NCBI GenBank assembly: GCA_000980495.1
Contig: LARN01000068.1
Location: 1-6,706, forward strand
Direction of reading: 5' to 3'
Length of the DNA stretch: 6,706 bases
Source of the DNA: Acinetobacter sp. N54.MGS-139
Lineage (GTDB): Bacteria > Pseudomonadota > Gammaproteobacteria > Burkholderiales > Burkholderiaceae_F
Shown here: piece after piece, positions 1-6,540 of the stretch
Layout of the letters: each line of letters starts with the position of its first letter
Numbering within the stretch: position 1 is the stretch's first letter
Made by a program: the position numbers and the translations under genes
Notes under the pieces: model-generated
Database searches by the model: none
Told to the model about the DNA's origin: nothing
Seen by the model: only the letters and a program-made list of their open reading frames with translations

Positions 1-357
1 CCCAATCAACTCCTCCTGAATGGAAAATTTCGGCCAGATCCTTTGAAAATTAAGTCTCTAAAGGCCATTGGGAAGAATCAAGCATTTTACAGAGCTTCCT
101 CAGATTTGATTGCAGAATATCTCAACGCAGACAGGGAGACTGCCATAGCCTTAAAAGACGAATGGGGTATCGCGGATATTTTACGAGCTGTTGACCGTAG
201 AATTGGACGAAGACAATGGGACGGTCTCTTAGAAAATATAAACCCAAAAGTCTCTAATGCTGTTGGGAAGATAATAAGTTCTAGAAAAATATCCCGGAAA
301 TCTCAAATAGAAAATGAGATTATTGGAAAAGAAGGAGATGGACGAAAACTTCTCTAA
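1..357 (+). CDS. C-terminal part of an unrecognised protein (5' end outside window)
   Basis: The frame is open from base 1 to a TAA at 355-357, giving about 118 residues. A TTG at 43 could act as a start, but it has no Shine-Dalgarno sequence before it and the frame continues upstream of it without a stop, so I read this as the 3' end of a longer gene cut by the window edge. The protein is mixed charged and probably mostly helical. It has a notable RRIGRRQWDGLLE segment and a basic, lysine- and arginine-rich tail. I see no signal peptide, membrane segment or catalytic motif that I recognise, and I assign no function. It points away from the operon at 619-4437, with converging transcription. 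G+C falls from about half in its middle to about a third near its end, and the DNA beyond it is far more AT-rich, as is common at the edge of accessory or acquired DNA. Confidence 0.55.
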   Translation, partial: PNQLLLNGKFRPDPLKIKSLKAIGKNQAFYRASSDLIAEYLNADRETAIALKDEWGIADILRAVDRRIGRRQWDGLLENINPKVSNAVGKIISSRKISRKSQIENEIIGKEGDGRKLL

Positions 358-381
358 AGAATAAGGAATTCTTCTTTATCT
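357..381 (+). terminator. possible weak terminator after the partial gene
   Basis: A short inverted repeat, AAGAAT (357-362) and ATTCTT (368-373) with a 5-base loop, is followed by the pyrimidine-rich run CTTTATCTT. It starts within the stop codon of the partial + strand gene. The stem is short and contains only A-T pairs apart from one G-C pair, so it would be weak. It could be chance in AT-rich DNA. Confidence 0.25.
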
Positions 382-571
382 TAAAAATATCGATTCTAAA
401 ATTTTGTATAGAGAAAATATAATCTTATTGCAGAAGTTTTCAAGGACATTGAAGAATTTTTAAAACTACTAAAAGAATGGAATTTTATTTAGATTGACCA
501 AATTTTTCTCGGTGATTTTTGATGAATAAATAATATTGCTATCTATTTAATTTTGAGGGGTTAATATTTCC
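358..571. other. AT-rich intergenic stretch between converging genes
   Basis: No credible reading frame is present on either strand. Counting bases 361-540 by eye gives about 40 G+C in 180, near 22%, far below the roughly 50% of the operon to the right. I see no tRNA, no repeat array and no transposon end. It looks like decayed or spacer DNA between two converging transcripts. Confidence 0.6.
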
Positions 572-601
572 AGGAGAAAGTTAAGTGATTAACTTTCTCC
601 T
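572..601 (-). terminator. hairpin at end of the three-gene operon
   Basis: A perfect 13-bp inverted repeat, AGGAGAAAGTTAA (572-584) and TTAACTTTCTCCT (589-601), encloses a 4-base loop. It begins 17 bases past the reductase stop codon in the direction of transcription. The leftward tail is GGAAATATTAA, so the usual uridine run is missing. On the + strand it is followed only by TTTG. It is therefore either a bidirectional end-stabilising hairpin or a non-canonical terminator. The position between converging genes supports a transcript-end role. Confidence 0.6.
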
Positions 602-618
602 TTGAAATCGTATGTTTA

Positions 619-2046
619 TTATTGGCAGCTCTTCTGTTTCTTCGCGATTTCTTCTCCTGCAATCTTTCCAAAAACAAAGCAGGAAATAAGAGAGTCTCCG
701 CCTAAACGATCCCTTCCGTGAATGCCTCCTGTGACTTCACCAACGGCATAAAGATTTGGGATCGGTTTGTCAGCTTTTCCGATAACTTGACAAGTCTTAT
801 TAATTTTTAAACCACCGCAGCTGTAGTGAATATCAAACTGCTCTCGTCCGAAATAAAAAGGCGGTTTTTCAATTTTCTGGGTAAATATCTTCTTGCCGAA
901 ATCTTTATCTTCGCCTTGCTCCACAAAACGGTTATAACGATCCAAAGTTTCTTGAAGCACCTTTGCGCTGACATGCATTTTCTTTGCCATTTCGGAGACC
1001 GAATCAGCTATATGAACCGAGCCCGCAAGAAGTTTGGCGTCTAAGTCCAGACTCTTTTGCGACTGAGAATCCGTGATCACCCAAAACACTCGGTCCGGTA
1101 AATTCAAGTAACCCTCAGCGATTGCCTTCACTCCTTTGCTTTCGTCGATAAAACGTTTTCCTTCGCTGTCGACATAAATATCGCCACCTACATAGTTCAG
1201 CAGTCTGCCACCTCTCAGTGGAATAAGCTGGATGGCATCCATGTCGACGGTTTGAGCGCCCAACTTTTCGGCCATGAGAATTCCGTCGCCGGTAGATCCG
1301 TCAAAGCCTCTTCCTGTCTGATTAGCCGTCGTAAAGAGAGATGCGTCCAAACGGCTGTCGTATTTCAGACGCATAGCGACATTGGCGGTGAAGCCTCCGG
1401 TTGCGATGACAACATCTTTAGCCTCTAAATCCGTCAGCTTGCCGTTTCGATCTTTAACCCTCACACCCATAACCTGCCCGTCTTTCTCTAACAAGTTCAC
1501 CGCCTCTGTTCTGAGTCTCACTTTCACACTTAGAGAACGGGCTTTGTGGTTCATGATCCGAACATAGGTCATGCCGCTTCGTTTTTGGCCTGCGGAATGC
1601 GCACGCTGGAACTTTCCGCCCCAGGCTTCAAAAACCTGGTCATCAAAAGGAATACCGATTTCTCGGAGCCAATGAAGCGTTGATTGTGCGTTGTTGACAA
1701 GTGTATTGACGAGCACGGGATCGCTTTGGAATTCTCCCGTCTCCATGATTTGGCGCTGCCAAAATTCGGGACTGTCTTTGATGCCCTGCTTCATCTGAAG
1801 TTCCGGAACTACGGCGTTGACGGATCCCCCGGAAAGTGCGGAATGTCCGCCGACAAAAGCCGCTTTGTCGATGAGAAGAATATTTTTGACGCCGTTTTGA
1901 GCGGCAGAAACGGCCGTGGATAAGCCGGCTGCACCTATGCCTATGATGATCAGATCGAATTTAGTTTCGTCACCTGTCTCTGCAAATACTGAGGACGGTA
2001 ATATTGCAAATAAAGTTAAACTGGCCGAAAAGTTTCTTCTACGCAT
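619..2046 (-). CDS. exported FAD-dependent reductase, fumarate reductase/flavocytochrome c family
   Basis: This predicted periplasmic flavoenzyme of 475 aa would reduce an organic acceptor, probably an unsaturated or oxidised small molecule, as the end of an anaerobic respiratory chain. Residues 1-22 form an export signal with RRRNF (Tat-like) and an A-type cleavage site after VFA. The FAD-binding fold starts with GIGAAGLSTA (36-45), then GGHS (66-69), and ends with GGIHGRDRLGGDS (440-452), the family's C-terminal FAD/catalytic motif. R447 matches the catalytic-site Arg544 of Shewanella Fcc3. Other Fcc3 substrate or proton-relay residues appear replaced: His365 by I275, Glu378 by L282, Arg381 by Y285, Arg402 by V306 (K307 adjacent) and His504 by Y408. 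There is no CxxCH heme site and no FMN-binding domain, so a separate cytochrome must donate electrons. The ATG overlaps the regulator stop by 8 bases and has GGAG six bases upstream, so translation is probably coupled. The family assignment is firm; the substrate is unknown. Confidence 0.9.
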   Translation of the reverse strand: MRRRNFSASLTLFAILPSSVFAETGDETKFDLIIIGIGAAGLSTAVSAAQNGVKNILLIDKAAFVGGHSALSGGSVNAVVPELQMKQGIKDSPEFWQRQIMETGEFQSDPVLVNTLVNNAQSTLHWLREIGIPFDDQVFEAWGGKFQRAHSAGQKRSGMTYVRIMNHKARSLSVKVRLRTEAVNLLEKDGQVMGVRVKDRNGKLTDLEAKDVVIATGGFTANVAMRLKYDSRLDASLFTTANQTGRGFDGSTGDGILMAEKLGAQTVDMDAIQLIPLRGGRLLNYVGGDIYVDSEGKRFIDESKGVKAIAEGYLNLPDRVFWVITDSQSQKSLDLDAKLLAGSVHIADSVSEMAKKMHVSAKVLQETLDRYNRFVEQGEDKDFGKKIFTQKIEKPPFYFGREQFDIHYSCGGLKINKTCQVIGKADKPIPNLYAVGEVTGGIHGRDRLGGDSLISCFVFGKIAGEEIAKKQKSCQ

Positions 2047-2653
2047 CTAACACTCCGATTTTGCGTAAGAACGCTGCCATCTCGACAGCGTTGGTCACAT
2101 TGAGTTTTGTGCAGAGGTTGGCTCGGTGCATCTTCACGGTCCGCTCGCTGATACCTAAGTTGTAGCCGATGACTTTATTGAGCTCTCCTTTGGAGACACC
2201 GAGGGCGACTTCTTTTTCTCGAGGTGTCAGAGAGTCATAAATTTTGCGGAGCGTTTCAATCTCGGAATCGGATTCAAATTCTTCCATGCTCGCCGTTACC
2301 GCTTTCTTCACTGCGGCAAGCAACCGTTCAGGTTTCGCGGATTTCTGAAGAAAATCCGAAGCACCGCGTTTTAGCGCATGCACTGCCATATCCAGTTCAC
2401 CGTGTCCGGAAAGAAAGATGATCGGCAGCCGACAGTTCTTTTGGTTCAGCTTGACTTGAAGTTCCATTCCGGTCATGTCCGGCATGCGTACATCCAAGAT
2501 GATGCATCCCGGGCGATTCATATCGTCCTCATCCAGGAATCGCTGAGCGCTTTCGTACTCTTTGATTTCGAGTCCCATCATGCTCAGGAAAAATGAAGAA
2601 GAAGATCGTGCATCCGCATCATCATCCACAATACGAACCAACGGTGTTGTCAT
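2039..2653 (-). CDS. response regulator, FixJ/NarL type with LuxR-like HTH (TtrR-like)
   Basis: This 204-aa DNA-binding response regulator is the presumed phosphorylation partner of the kinase encoded just upstream. The receiver domain (about 4-120) shows the acidic pocket D10-D12, the phospho-acceptor D54 in ILDVRMPDMTG, S82 in FLSGHGE and the conserved lysine K104. A linker at about 121-140 leads to a LuxR/FixJ-type helix-turn-helix (142-198) with LTPREKEVALGVSKGELNK and ISERTVKMHRANLCTKL. Length and architecture match TtrR of tetrathionate respiration and FixJ-like regulators. One oddity: the lysine of the receiver is normally followed by proline (KP), but here it is K104-S105-A106-K107-P108. 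The start ATG lies 2 bases after the kinase stop, with AAGGAGG seven bases upstream inside the kinase gene, and the stop overlaps the reductase start. Likely target: its own operon promoter (inference). Confidence 0.93.
   Translation of the reverse strand: MTTPLVRIVDDDADARSSSSFFLSMMGLEIKEYESAQRFLDEDDMNRPGCIILDVRMPDMTGMELQVKLNQKNCRLPIIFLSGHGELDMAVHALKRGASDFLQKSAKPERLLAAVKKAVTASMEEFESDSEIETLRKIYDSLTPREKEVALGVSKGELNKVIGYNLGISERTVKMHRANLCTKLNVTNAVEMAAFLRKIGVLDA
2053..2056 (-). promoter_or_regulatory. ribosome binding site of the reductase gene, inside the regulator gene
   Basis: GGAG lies six bases before the reductase ATG and within the last codons of the regulator. It supports the start at 2046, where ATG and the regulator stop TAG share the 8-base overlap ATGCGTAG, and it implies coupled translation. 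Confidence 0.65.
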
Positions 2654-2655
2654 GT

Positions 2656-4437
2656 CTAAACCTCCTTGTCAATTACGGCACGGCTGCAGATGCCGCCTTT
2701 CGGCAGTCTTATGAATTCCAATTCCGCTCCGTGTTTGTCTGCGATGCCTCGGACGATCGAAAGACCGATACCCATCCCTTCAGGTTTGACACTGTCACCG
2801 AGTGTCTTCAGTCTGGCAAAGGATTTGTCATCAAGTGTCGGTCCGTTGTCTGAAACACTCAAACACCAATGCTTGTCATCGAGGCTTTCGATTTTCAAAT
2901 CAACTTTGGGCTTGGGTTGTTTCTCTACCGCGCTGCAGGCGTTTTTTAGTAAGTTAATGATGAGCAGTTCAAGTTCCAGAGGATCGCCGACGACTTTAGC
3001 CTGAGGCGGCAAATCCGAGGTGACCTCGACATGTTCGAATTTCAAGGCTTTCAATACATTAAGGGCGCTCAAAGCAATTGCGGTCAAGTCGCAGCTCTTC
3101 ATCTCGCCCTTCTTTTGCTTTGCATATCCTCTGACACGAGTGACGATGCTGCCGATCCGTTCGCTGTTATGTTCTAACGAACCGATGGCTCTTTCAGTCA
3201 CTGCATCGGAATAACCTTTTGAATTCAGATATACGCGAAGCCCTGCCAGATAATTATTAATCGCCATCAGCGGCTGCTGGACTTCGTGAGCAAGCATTCC
3301 GGACATCTGGTTGATGACGCCGAATTTTTCCATTTGGGCCAAGCGGTTTCGTGATTCTTTGTATTCTTTTTCCAGCTTGATTTGGCGATTGAGCGTTCTT
3401 CTTACCTGAAGTGTCCGTTTAGCGACAGTGCGCCGCAAGTACAAAGAATTGAGGATTAGAAGAAGCAGTAAGCCGCTTGCCAACAAGATCTCTGTTTTGA
3501 AACGCTTTAAGATTCCGGCCGGACTCCAATCTTTCAAATATTGATATGGTCCTAGCTGAAGATCTCTGTAAAGTTCATCGACTTTAGAGAACCGACTGGC
3601 GATTGTCCATTCATAGTCGTTTGTCGGCGGCATGGACATCAAAGCCGATGTCACTTCCCATTTGAGTTTCGGCGGGATATCTTCTCGTGCCGCAAAAACA
3701 ATGCCCGGGTAAAGGTCGGTACTTCTTGCATATCTAAGAACACCTTGGGGTTTCTGAGCTAGGACTTTGAAATCGGAAGCCTCAATGAGCCCTTCATTAG
3801 AAAGCTGTTCCAGAACACACGCAGACAAAATCGCGACATCTGCTTCACCTTGAATGAGGAGCATTAAAGAGTCCGGAAACTGGAAGTGCGTAAAAACGGA
3901 TCTCTTAAAGAAGTTCTCTGGATCAAGACCGTTTTTGAAAATCTCATGCTGCGCGACAAGCCAACCGTCAAAGGAATTAGGCTGAGATGCTGCAACAACC
4001 TTTTCTTTCAGGTCTCTCAATTCCTTGAGATCCTCTCTTTTGGCAAGTGTCACAAAAGCGCCCGCCTCCGATGCCGAAGGATCGTCGGAAAGAATTGTCT
4101 TGCGCGTAGCGACGTGAACAATGCCTTGAGACAGGCTCAGTTCATGAAACGTGCCCGCAGAGCTAATCAGAAAGTCGACGGGATTGTTTTTGAGCTCTTT
4201 GTCAGGATTGACGGAATTGAGCGAAACAGGAACAAACCGGTAAGCAGGCAGCTTCGAGTTCAAAAACTTGAGTGTGGGTTCGAGGGTTTGGGTGCTGAAT
4301 TCCGGGTTAAAAGAATCAATGACACCGACTTTGATTTCTGTCTTTTCAGCGGCGAACGAGGCTGCGGAAATAAAAATAAATCCGGCGAGGAGTCCTTTGA
4401 AAATGGCTGTGGATTTAATTCTTTGACGAACAGACAT
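2656..4437 (-). CDS. sensor histidine kinase with periplasmic PhnD-like binding domain (TtrS-like)
   Basis: This inner-membrane sensor kinase of 593 aa is about the length of TtrS. An N-terminal signal or anchor helix (about 12-30, ending SAASFAA) precedes a periplasmic substrate-binding-protein-like domain (about 34-300), including DSLMLLIQGEADVAIL (189-204). A single transmembrane helix (about 316-334) leads into a charged coiled-coil linker (335-375). The cytoplasmic part holds the phospho-acceptor His384 in LAHEVQQPL, N499 in the ATP-domain N box (NLLKNA), D530-N-G-P in the G1 box and GMGIGLS (554-560) in the G2 box. No PAS or HAMP domain is visible. TtrS (tetrathionate) and ThsS (thiosulfate) share this layout, so a small periplasmic electron acceptor is the likely ligand; the sequence does not say which. 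It is the first gene of the operon. The start at 4437 is fixed by an in-frame TGA three codons upstream, and no good Shine-Dalgarno sequence precedes it. Confidence 0.9.
   Translation of the reverse strand: MSVRQRIKSTAIFKGLLAGFIFISAASFAAEKTEIKVGVIDSFNPEFSTQTLEPTLKFLNSKLPAYRFVPVSLNSVNPDKELKNNPVDFLISSAGTFHELSLSQGIVHVATRKTILSDDPSASEAGAFVTLAKREDLKELRDLKEKVVAASQPNSFDGWLVAQHEIFKNGLDPENFFKRSVFTHFQFPDSLMLLIQGEADVAILSACVLEQLSNEGLIEASDFKVLAQKPQGVLRYARSTDLYPGIVFAAREDIPPKLKWEVTSALMSMPPTNDYEWTIASRFSKVDELYRDLQLGPYQYLKDWSPAGILKRFKTEILLASGLLLLLILNSLYLRRTVAKRTLQVRRTLNRQIKLEKEYKESRNRLAQMEKFGVINQMSGMLAHEVQQPLMAINNYLAGLRVYLNSKGYSDAVTERAIGSLEHNSERIGSIVTRVRGYAKQKKGEMKSCDLTAIALSALNVLKALKFEHVEVTSDLPPQAKVVGDPLELELLIINLLKNACSAVEKQPKPKVDLKIESLDDKHWCLSVSDNGPTLDDKSFARLKTLGDSVKPEGMGIGLSIVRGIADKHGAELEFIRLPKGGICSRAVIDKEV
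2661..2667 (-). promoter_or_regulatory. strong ribosome binding site of the response regulator gene
   Basis: AAGGAGG is a near-perfect anti-16S match, seven bases before the regulator ATG and encoded within the final Lys-Glu-Val codons of the kinase. It fixes the start at 2653 and contrasts with the poor ribosome binding site of the kinase itself. Confidence 0.85.
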
Positions 4438-4448
4438 TTTTGATCAGC

Positions 4449-4482
4449 AACTCAAAAATTAGAACAAAAACCAAAACTCAAA
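4449..4482. repeat. two direct copies of AACTCAAA in the operon leader
   Basis: AACTCAAA occurs at 4449-4456 and 4475-4482, with starts 26 bases apart, between the candidate promoter and the kinase start; a partial third copy (CTCTCAA) lies at 4491-4497. The stretch is purine-rich on the + strand. The copies could be regulator half-sites or just low-complexity DNA. Lying downstream of the candidate -10, they would suit repression better than activation, unless the true promoter is elsewhere. Confidence 0.25.
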
Positions 4483-4511
4483 CAAATCTACTCTCAACCA
4501 CGAAGACGTTA

Positions 4512-4541
4512 ATTATTAAAACATGTTGTGCAAGAAGGCAA
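4512..4541 (-). promoter_or_regulatory. candidate sigma-70 promoter of the sensor-regulator-reductase operon
   Basis: Reading leftward, TTGCCT (4541-4536) and AATAAT (4517-4512) are separated by 18 bases and match the -35 and -10 consensus in 4/6 and 5/6 positions. Transcription would begin near 4505, giving a leader of about 68 bases. The perfect palindrome AACATGTT (4520-4527) sits between the two elements and could be an operator. The -35 is poor, as expected of an activator-dependent promoter, but the match could be chance in AT-rich DNA. Confidence 0.35.
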
Positions 4542-4625
4542 GCTGCGCCTACTTAACCCACCTTTTGAAGGTTATAGCCGTCCTGTTTTGGTGTGGTGGT
4601 GGGTACTTTCCTTCTTAGAATTCTT

Positions 4626-4642
4626 CCGTAATCCTTTTACGG
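4626..4642. repeat. small inverted repeat between argG and the operon
   Basis: CCGTAA (4626-4631) and TTACGG (4637-4642) enclose a 5-base loop. On the + strand it is followed by TATTTCTAG, a weak uridine-containing tail; on the - strand the tail is AAGAATTC. It lies just past the argG terminator and might be a backup terminator or transcript-end structure. No role is shown by the sequence. Confidence 0.35.
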
Positions 4643-4664
4643 TATTTCTAGAGAAAAGCAGCAT

Positions 4665-4699
4665 AAAAAATCCTTCCCAAGAAAAACTCAGGAAGGATT
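4665..4699 (-). terminator. rho-independent terminator of argG
   Basis: In the leftward RNA a 13-bp stem, including two G-U pairs, is formed by AATCCTTCCTGAG and CTTGGGAAGGATT around a UUUUU loop. It is followed directly by further uridines, giving six in a row counting the last two stem bases. It starts 22 bases after the argG stop codon. Stem, loop and tail fit the classical pattern and separate argG from the operon to its left. Confidence 0.9.
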
Positions 4700-4721
4700 G
4701 TTTCAATTCAAAGAAACGAGA

Positions 4722-6074
<1,353 letters not shown>

Positions 6075-6090
6075 TCATTAACGAGGCTAT

Positions 6091-6124
6091 GAACAAAATT
6101 TTTGTTCGACGGGTGGTGTCGAAC
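6091..6124 (-). promoter_or_regulatory. argG leader with two mutually exclusive inverted repeats
   Basis: Two inverted repeats share one arm. GTTCGAC (6104-6110) pairs with GTCGAAC (6118-6124) around a 7-base loop. GAACAAAA (6091-6098) pairs with TTTTGTTC (6100-6107) in a 17-base perfect palindrome. Bases 6104-6107 belong to both, so the RNA can form one hairpin or the other. They lie 32-65 bases upstream of the argG start. This may be an operator dyad or a folding switch. It does not match the E. coli ARG box (TGAAT, four bases, ATTCA). Confidence 0.5.
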
Positions 6125-6135
6125 TCCAACATGAC

Positions 6136-6141
6136 ATTATG
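6136..6141 (-). promoter_or_regulatory. candidate -10 element of argG promoter
   Basis: CATAAT read leftward matches the -10 consensus in 5/6 positions and would start transcription near 6129, just ahead of the leader hairpins. I could not find a convincing -35 element 16-18 bases further upstream, so the assignment is weak. Confidence 0.3.
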
Positions 6142-6540
6142 TCTAAAAGAATCGGCTAAAACTTCAGTTCAAGCTTAAATTTTTTGATTTTTTCTAAGTA
6201 ATTTCCTTAACTCACCAAAAGCAGAGAATTTATTCTTGTCGGACTCAATAAATAACTCTTGGAAAGCAAACAAGAATTTCTACCGTGTTTCGAGAAGATT
6301 GCGAGGAGCGAAAAATCCGATGCACTAATGGAATAGCAGAGAGACATACGCAAGTGAAAGTGTCAACGGTTAAAATCAATGAATAGACGTCGAAAATTCG
6401 GCTAGTCAGAACAGGAGAACAAGACTTTCTGAGCTCAACAGAGATTTATTGCCGAAAAATTGTTTACGCATTCTATTGAATGCAAATAACATTTTGCACC
6501 GGATATGAAAGAGGGAGAATCAACTAAAACCTGAGAACCG
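6142..6540. other. long intergenic region upstream of argG, no gene seen
   Basis: Neither strand holds a reading frame of convincing length or a recognisable tRNA or known small RNA. The part next to argG (6181-6240) is about 27% G+C by eye, while 6301-6360 is close to 48%. The best small frame on the - strand, about 28 codons beginning near 6489, has no ribosome binding site and no recognisable product. Apart from the inverted repeats noted separately I see nothing definite. Confidence 0.5.
6468..6498. repeat. two overlapping inverted repeats in the intergenic region
   Basis: GCATTC (6468-6473) and GAATGC (6478-6483) flank a 4-base loop. TGCAAA (6481-6486) and TTTGCA (6493-6498) flank a 6-base loop and share three bases with the first repeat. 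They could be regulator sites or alternative RNA hairpins, but no neighbouring transcript is established. Confidence 0.4.

Noticed and set aside
619..2046. Calling the reductase a fumarate reductase
   Set aside because: Family membership is clear, but most residues that bind fumarate or deliver protons in Shewanella Fcc3 appear to be replaced.
826..3214. Several 60-112-codon + strand frames opposite the operon
   Set aside because: All are antisense to the well-supported reductase, regulator and kinase genes, and none shows a motif or ribosome binding site of its own.
2656..4437. Calling the two-component system a true tetrathionate sensor (ttrS/ttrR)
   Set aside because: The architecture fits, but no ttrA, ttrB or ttrC gene is present and the linked enzyme is a flavoprotein, so the ligand cannot be assumed to be tetrathionate.
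3886..4443. A 185-codon open frame on the + strand
   Set aside because: It is antisense to the periplasmic domain and signal sequence of the sensor kinase, has no ribosome binding site and has no recognisable domain.
6091..6107. ArgR (ARG box) operator for argG
   Set aside because: The palindrome GAACAAAA/TTTTGTTC does not match the TGAAT-ATTCA consensus; only a generic operator or RNA fold can be claimed.
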